DNA of 8,361 nt from JBOGZI01 sp050697275 (GTDB taxonomy: Bacteria; Actinomycetota; Thermoleophilia; Solirubrobacterales; 70-9). The DNA lies in contig JBOGZI010000241.1 of the NCBI GenBank assembly GCA_050697275.1, positions 1 through 8,361 on the forward strand, read 5' to 3'. Positions 5,458-8,361 of the stretch are shown piece after piece. The translations under genes and the position numbers were made by a program. Within the stretch, counting starts at the first letter, position 1. Every line of letters begins with the position of its first letter. The notes below the pieces were generated by a model. It was not told the origin of the DNA, searched no databases, and saw only the letters and a list, made by a program, of their open reading frames with translations.

Positions 5458-6200
5458 TAGTCGCGGACCGGTCCGCGGGCGCGGAGCCGGATGTGCATGT
5501 GGTCGTCGTGGTGGACGAGCTTGCTGACCACCTTGCGGGGCCCGCCGAGCCTCGTCCTCGGGCCGACGAAGACATACTTGGCGCCGGCGGCGACGAAGCG
5601 GTCCACGAGGTCCTGAGAGAGACGCTGGTCCACCTGGCCGACCCGGGCCGCCGCGCGCTCGAGGCGGTCCCGGCGCGGGTAGTAGAGGTCGATGTCGAGC
5701 CCGTTCTGGTGTGAGGAATGGCCCGGCTTGCCGAAGCGGGGGCCGAAGTCGCCCCCGCCCGGCCGGCTGAGGTCGCCGATCGCCACTCTCGGGGCATCGG
5801 GGGTGGCTGCCCTGAACTCCCTGATCACTCCGAGCAGGACGCGAAGCGTGCCGTCGGCCGCCCAGCGGCGCCAGGGGCGGTTGGGCACTCGCTTCAGGAT
5901 CGGGTCCCAGGTGAAGAACTCCGGCCCCTCCGTGGGCAGCTGCACGCCGTGAAGCAGCCTGCCGCCGAACGGCTTTCCGATCACCGACGAGCGCCGCCAG
6001 CGGATCTCGTCCGTCTCCACCTGCTCGAGCCCGGCAACCGCACCCGGAGCGGGGGGAGCGACCGGCGCAGGGGCGGGCGGAGCGACGGTCGGCGGGGCCT
6101 GCCCTGCGGACCGGTCGCTGTCGAGCGCGAGGGCGAGGGCGAGGGCGCCGGGGGCGAGCCCGATCACGGCTAGAGCGGCGGTGAGGAGGGTGCGGGACAC
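5457..6200 (-). CDS. Secreted MepA-like (LAS-family) murein endopeptidase
   Basis: This is a 247-residue exported zinc metallopeptidase that probably cuts peptide cross-links in peptidoglycan. A signal peptide (SRTLLTAALAVIGLAPGALA) is followed by a Pro/Ala linker (about 35-56, APPTVAPPAPAPVAPPAPG) and then the catalytic domain. LAS zinc ligands are present: His164 and Asp171 in GHSSHQNGLDID, and His236 in HHDDHMHIRL, with His234 as the likely catalytic helper. These match MepA (penicillin-insensitive murein endopeptidase, M74) rather than M15 carboxypeptidases or LytM. No lipobox Cys is seen, so it should be released or held only by its signal segment. I chose the GTG at 6200 because a -35/-10 pair ends just before it and the signal peptide then starts at once. 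An upstream GTG at 6257 would overlap that promoter. It is convergent with the secreted repeat protein and divergent from ccmA. Confidence 0.87.
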   Translation of the reverse strand: MSRTLLTAALAVIGLAPGALALALALDSDRSAGQAPPTVAPPAPAPVAPPAPGAVAGLEQVETDEIRWRRSSVIGKPFGGRLLHGVQLPTEGPEFFTWDPILKRVPNRPWRRWAADGTLRVLLGVIREFRAATPDAPRVAIGDLSRPGGGDFGPRFGKPGHSSHQNGLDIDLYYPRRDRLERAAARVGQVDQRLSQDLVDRFVAAGAKYVFVGPRTRLGGPRKVVSKLVHHDDHMHIRLRARGPVRD

Positions 6201-6207
6201 GGGCGCG

Positions 6208-6238
6208 ATGGTAGGAGCAGCGATCGACCGAAGTGCAA
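6208..6238 (-). promoter_or_regulatory. Probable leaderless promoter of the endopeptidase gene
   Basis: On the minus strand TTGCAC (6238-6233) and TACCAT (6213-6208) are 19 bases apart. The predicted transcription start, 6201-6200, coincides with the GTG start codon. No Shine-Dalgarno precedes that codon. The geometry matches the TAnnnT-N7-start pattern seen for the other leaderless genes in this window. Confidence 0.5.
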
Positions 6239-6270
6239 GGGTCCGGCTCAGAAACACCGCCGGAGGCCGC

Positions 6271-6276
6271 TAGATT
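6271..6276 (+). promoter_or_regulatory. Probable -10 box of the leaderless ccmA transcript
   Basis: TAGATT is followed by exactly six bases and then the ATG at 6283, placing the predicted transcription start on the A of the start codon. No Shine-Dalgarno is present. The -35 region is poor, as is common for actinobacterial promoters that rely on the -10. It would drive the ccmABC operon. Confidence 0.6.
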
Positions 6277-6282
6277 CGCCGC

Positions 6283-6966
6283 ATGGCCGAGCCGACCGCC
6301 GCGGTGCGGCAGGCACGAGGCGAGCGCAAGCCCGAGAGCACGGGAACGGCGGCGATCGAGCTGGCGGGGTTGCGGCGGGATTTCGGGGACCGCGTCGTGC
6401 TGGCCGGGCTCGACGCACGCCTCGAGCGGGGAGGGAGCTTGGCGGTGATCGGCCCGAACGGCTCCGGGAAGACCACCCTGCTGCGCATCCTGGCCGGCCT
6501 GCTTCGCCCCAGCGCGGGCCGGGCCCGGGTGCTCGGCTGCGAACTTCCCGGCCAGGCCCATGGACTGCGCGGCCGCGTCGGCTACCTCGGCCACGAGCCG
6601 CTGCTCTACCGCGACCTGGGCGCGCGCGAGAACCTGAGGCTCGGGGCGGCGCTGCACGGGCTCGACGCTGAGGAGAGCGAGGCGAGGATCGCCGGCCTGC
6701 TCGACGCGGTCGGGATGGAGGGCCGGGCGGAGGAGCCGACCGGGGTGCTCTCCGCCGGCATGCGGCAGCGGATCGACATCTGCCGCGCGGTCCTGCACGA
6801 GCCGGAGCTGCTCCTGTTGGACGAGCCGGACGCCCACCTCGACGCCGGCGGCCGGGCGCTGGTCGAGCCCCTGATCGGCCCCGCGCCGGAGCGGACCCGG
6901 GTGATCGTCAGCCACGACCTGGCGCGAGCGCACGAGGGGGCCGACGCCGTGCTGGAGCTGGGATGA
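6283..6966 (+). CDS. ccmA: CcmA, haem-export ABC transporter ATPase of cytochrome c maturation
   Basis: This 227-residue cytoplasmic ATPase powers the CcmAB(CD) complex that releases haem-loaded CcmE during System I cytochrome c maturation. Walker A is GPNGSGKTT (57-65, Lys63) and the signature is LSAGMRQR (156-163). Walker B is LLLLD (176-180) with Glu181, followed by a D-loop-like AHLD, and the switch His211 is in SHD. GYLGHEPLLYRDLGARENL replaces the usual Q-loop, as typical of CcmA where LGH is conserved. Residues 1-23 are a polar extension before the first strand (AIELAGL), longer than usual; the leaderless promoter supports this start. The stop overlaps the ccmB start (ATGA, 6963-6966), indicating translational coupling. 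The ccmB and ccmC genes downstream distinguish it from a generic ABC ATPase. Confidence 0.9.
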   Translation: MAEPTAAVRQARGERKPESTGTAAIELAGLRRDFGDRVVLAGLDARLERGGSLAVIGPNGSGKTTLLRILAGLLRPSAGRARVLGCELPGQAHGLRGRVGYLGHEPLLYRDLGARENLRLGAALHGLDAEESEARIAGLLDAVGMEGRAEEPTGVLSAGMRQRIDICRAVLHEPELLLLDEPDAHLDAGGRALVEPLIGPAPERTRVIVSHDLARAHEGADAVLELG

Positions 6967-7631
6967 GCGCCTACCGCGCCCTGCTCGGCAAGGACCTCCG
7001 GGTCGAGCTGCGCACCCTGCGCTCCCTGCCCGCGATGGTGCTCTTCGCGGTCACCGTCTTCGTCATCTTCCGTTTCGGGATCGACCGCACCGAGCTGGAG
7101 GGGGACCTGGCCGCCGGCGTGCTTGTCGCGACGCTCCTCTTCGCGGCGATCCTCGCGATCAACCGGCTGTTCCTGGCGGAGCGCGAGGAGGGCGGCTTCG
7201 ACCTGGTCAGGCTCGCGCCGGTCGACCGCAACGTGCTCTTCGCGGCGAAGGGAACGGCGCTGATCGTCTACCTCGTGGCCCTGGAGCTGGTCGCGGTGCC
7301 GATCTTCGCTCTCTTCTTCCTGGACTCGGCGGCGGGGCTGCTCCCGCTGGCGCTCGTTCTGGTCTTGTTCGACCTCGGTCTGGCCGCGACGGGGACGGTG
7401 ATCTCGACGATCGCGACGATGTCCCGCGCCCGCGATCTGCTCGCGCCGCTGATCCTGCTGCCCCTGCTGGTTCCCCTGGTGATCGCCGCCTCGGGGGCCG
7501 CCCAGCACCTGCTCGCCGCGGGGGGCCCCGAGTACGACAGGTTCGGTACATGGCTGGCCGTACTCGGCCTCTACGATTCGGTCTTCGTCCTGATCGGCTA
7601 CGCCACCTTCGAGTTCCTGCTCGAGGACTAG
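6963..7631 (+). CDS. ccmB: CcmB, haem-export ABC transporter permease
   Basis: This 222-residue inner-membrane permease pairs with CcmA. Six hydrophobic helices can be placed at about 22-38, 50-67, 97-119, 126-150, 158-182 and 196-217, the CcmB topology and usual length. The cytoplasmic loop after helix 2, FLAEREEGGFDLVRLAPVDR, is the conserved coupling region of the family. The N-terminal YRALLGKDLRVELRTLRSL is the basic, membrane-surface segment expected of ABC-2-type permeases. It overlaps ccmA by 4 bases and is 17 bases from ccmC, so all three are one operon. No residue is obviously missing. Confidence 0.9.
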   Translation: MSAYRALLGKDLRVELRTLRSLPAMVLFAVTVFVIFRFGIDRTELEGDLAAGVLVATLLFAAILAINRLFLAEREEGGFDLVRLAPVDRNVLFAAKGTALIVYLVALELVAVPIFALFFLDSAAGLLPLALVLVLFDLGLAATGTVISTIATMSRARDLLAPLILLPLLVPLVIAASGAAQHLLAAGGPEYDRFGTWLAVLGLYDSVFVLIGYATFEFLLED

Positions 7632-7648
7632 CCGGAGGACCTGACGCG

Positions 7649-8361
7649 ATGCTGAGGATCAACCTGCGTATGGTCGCGATCGCCACGGTGGCGGTGCTCG
7701 CCGCCGGCTACGCGCTGGCCTTTTTCGACGCTCCTCGCGACGCCGACCAGGGGCTGATCCAGAAGATCTTCTACCTGCACGTCCCGCTCGCGATCTGCTC
7801 GCTGCTCGGCTTCATAGTCGCGGCCGTCCACGCGATCCGCCACCTGCGCTCTGGCGATCCGGCCCACGACGCTCGCTCCTACGTCTCGATCCACATCTCG
7901 GTGATCTTCGGGGCCGCGGTGCTGGTCACCGGCGCGATCTGGGCGAAGGGCGCCTGGGGCGTCTGGTGGGAGTGGCGCGAGCCCACCCTGGTCAGCTTCC
8001 TGATCGTCTTCCTGCTCTACGCCACCTACTACCCGCTGCGCTACGCGATCGAGGACCGAGACCGGCAGGCCCGCTACGCCTCGGTGTTCGCGATCACCGC
8101 CGGCGCCTTCGTGCCGCTCAACTTCGCCGCCGTCCGTGCCGCCGACCCGCTGATCCACCCGCGCACCTTCTCCTCCGCGGGCGGGCTGCCCGACTCGATG
8201 CTGCTCGCCTTCCTCGTCTGCCTGGCGGGAATGGCGCTGCTCTGGGTGACGCTGGTCCGCTTCGAGCTCGACGCCAAGGGAGCCTCGGCCGACCTCGGCC
8301 GGATCCGCCGCGCGCTCGAGGGAGACGGCGCGCCGCCCGCGCCGGCGACGCGGATCGCGCC
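7649..8361 (+). CDS. ccmC: CcmC, haem-handling protein of cytochrome c maturation (3' end cut by the window)
   Basis: The frame is open from the ATG to the window edge (237 codons), about the full family length, so probably only the last residues are missing. The ATG has GGAGG (7634-7638) 10 bases upstream. CcmC delivers haem to the chaperone CcmE on the outer face of the membrane. Visible are FYLHVPLAI (His44, the first axial haem ligand position), a WWD-type motif WGVWWEWREPT (103-113), and LIHPRTFSS (His170, the second ligand position). Hydrophobic helices lie at about 8-25, 44-64, 81-98, 113-131, 143-162 and 183-202. The WWD motif differs from the common WGTWWxWDxRLT: Arg-Glu-Pro replaces the Asp-x-Arg portion. 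The tail is polar with Pro/Ala, probably cytoplasmic. Confidence 0.9.
   Translation, partial: MLRINLRMVAIATVAVLAAGYALAFFDAPRDADQGLIQKIFYLHVPLAICSLLGFIVAAVHAIRHLRSGDPAHDARSYVSIHISVIFGAAVLVTGAIWAKGAWGVWWEWREPTLVSFLIVFLLYATYYPLRYAIEDRDRQARYASVFAITAGAFVPLNFAAVRAADPLIHPRTFSSAGGLPDSMLLAFLVCLAGMALLWVTLVRFELDAKGASADLGRIRRALEGDGAPPAPATRIA

Noticed and set aside
6129..6146. Three tandem GAGGGC hexamers
   Set aside because: They encode the Ala-Leu run of the endopeptidase signal peptide on the minus strand and reflect codon bias, not a functional repeat.
5389..6933. A 514-codon minus-strand open frame spanning the endopeptidase and ccmA
   Set aside because: It runs out of frame through one real gene and antisense to another and reads as low-complexity Arg/Pro/Gly sequence.

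Overview
The window looks like a high-GC bacterial chromosome, most likely an actinobacterium of the Thermoleophilia/Solirubrobacterales type. This is an inference. It rests on the strongly GC-rich third codon positions right of about 2.8 kb, leaderless promoters of the form TAnnnT then about six bases then the start codon, a lineage-style secreted Cys/Lys-repeat protein, and a System I cytochrome c maturation locus. No rRNA or tRNA is present to fix the taxonomy.

Left part (1 to about 2.6 kb) is accessory DNA with visibly lower GC. A hand count of one 60-base line gave 60% at 1141-1200, against 77% at 3601-3660. On the minus strand an uncharacterised 234-residue protein is followed after 5 bases by the start of an XRE-type HTH protein that runs off the window, probably an ImmA/IrrE-type peptidase regulator. 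Divergent from them is a complete IS1-family-like DDE transposase driven by a near-consensus promoter that should give a leaderless mRNA. Imperfect inverted repeats and a degenerate 7-bp flanking repeat suggest element limits of about 871-1848. Then come a small ribbon-helix-helix-like protein and, 13 bases later, a two-helix membrane protein of unknown function.

Transition (2532-2805) has no gene. It holds an imperfect palindrome (2552-2586), a hairpin (2647-2676) and a very strong intrinsic terminator (2706-2748). Base composition changes across it.

Right part (2.8 kb to the end) looks like vertically inherited chromosome. It contains an aldehyde dehydrogenase with all catalytic motifs, a secreted three-module protein with paired cysteines, a convergent secreted MepA/LAS-type murein endopeptidase, and the divergent ccmA-ccmB-ccmC cluster. 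CcmA and CcmB form an ABC transporter and CcmC is the haem-handling partner; together they load haem for cytochrome c assembly outside the membrane. The endopeptidase and ccmA genes are divided by an 82-base region with two back-to-back leaderless promoters.

I found no CRISPR array, rRNA or tRNA. The least understood parts are the two small accessory modules on the left: the 234-residue protein with its XRE partner, and the RHH-like protein with its two-helix membrane partner.
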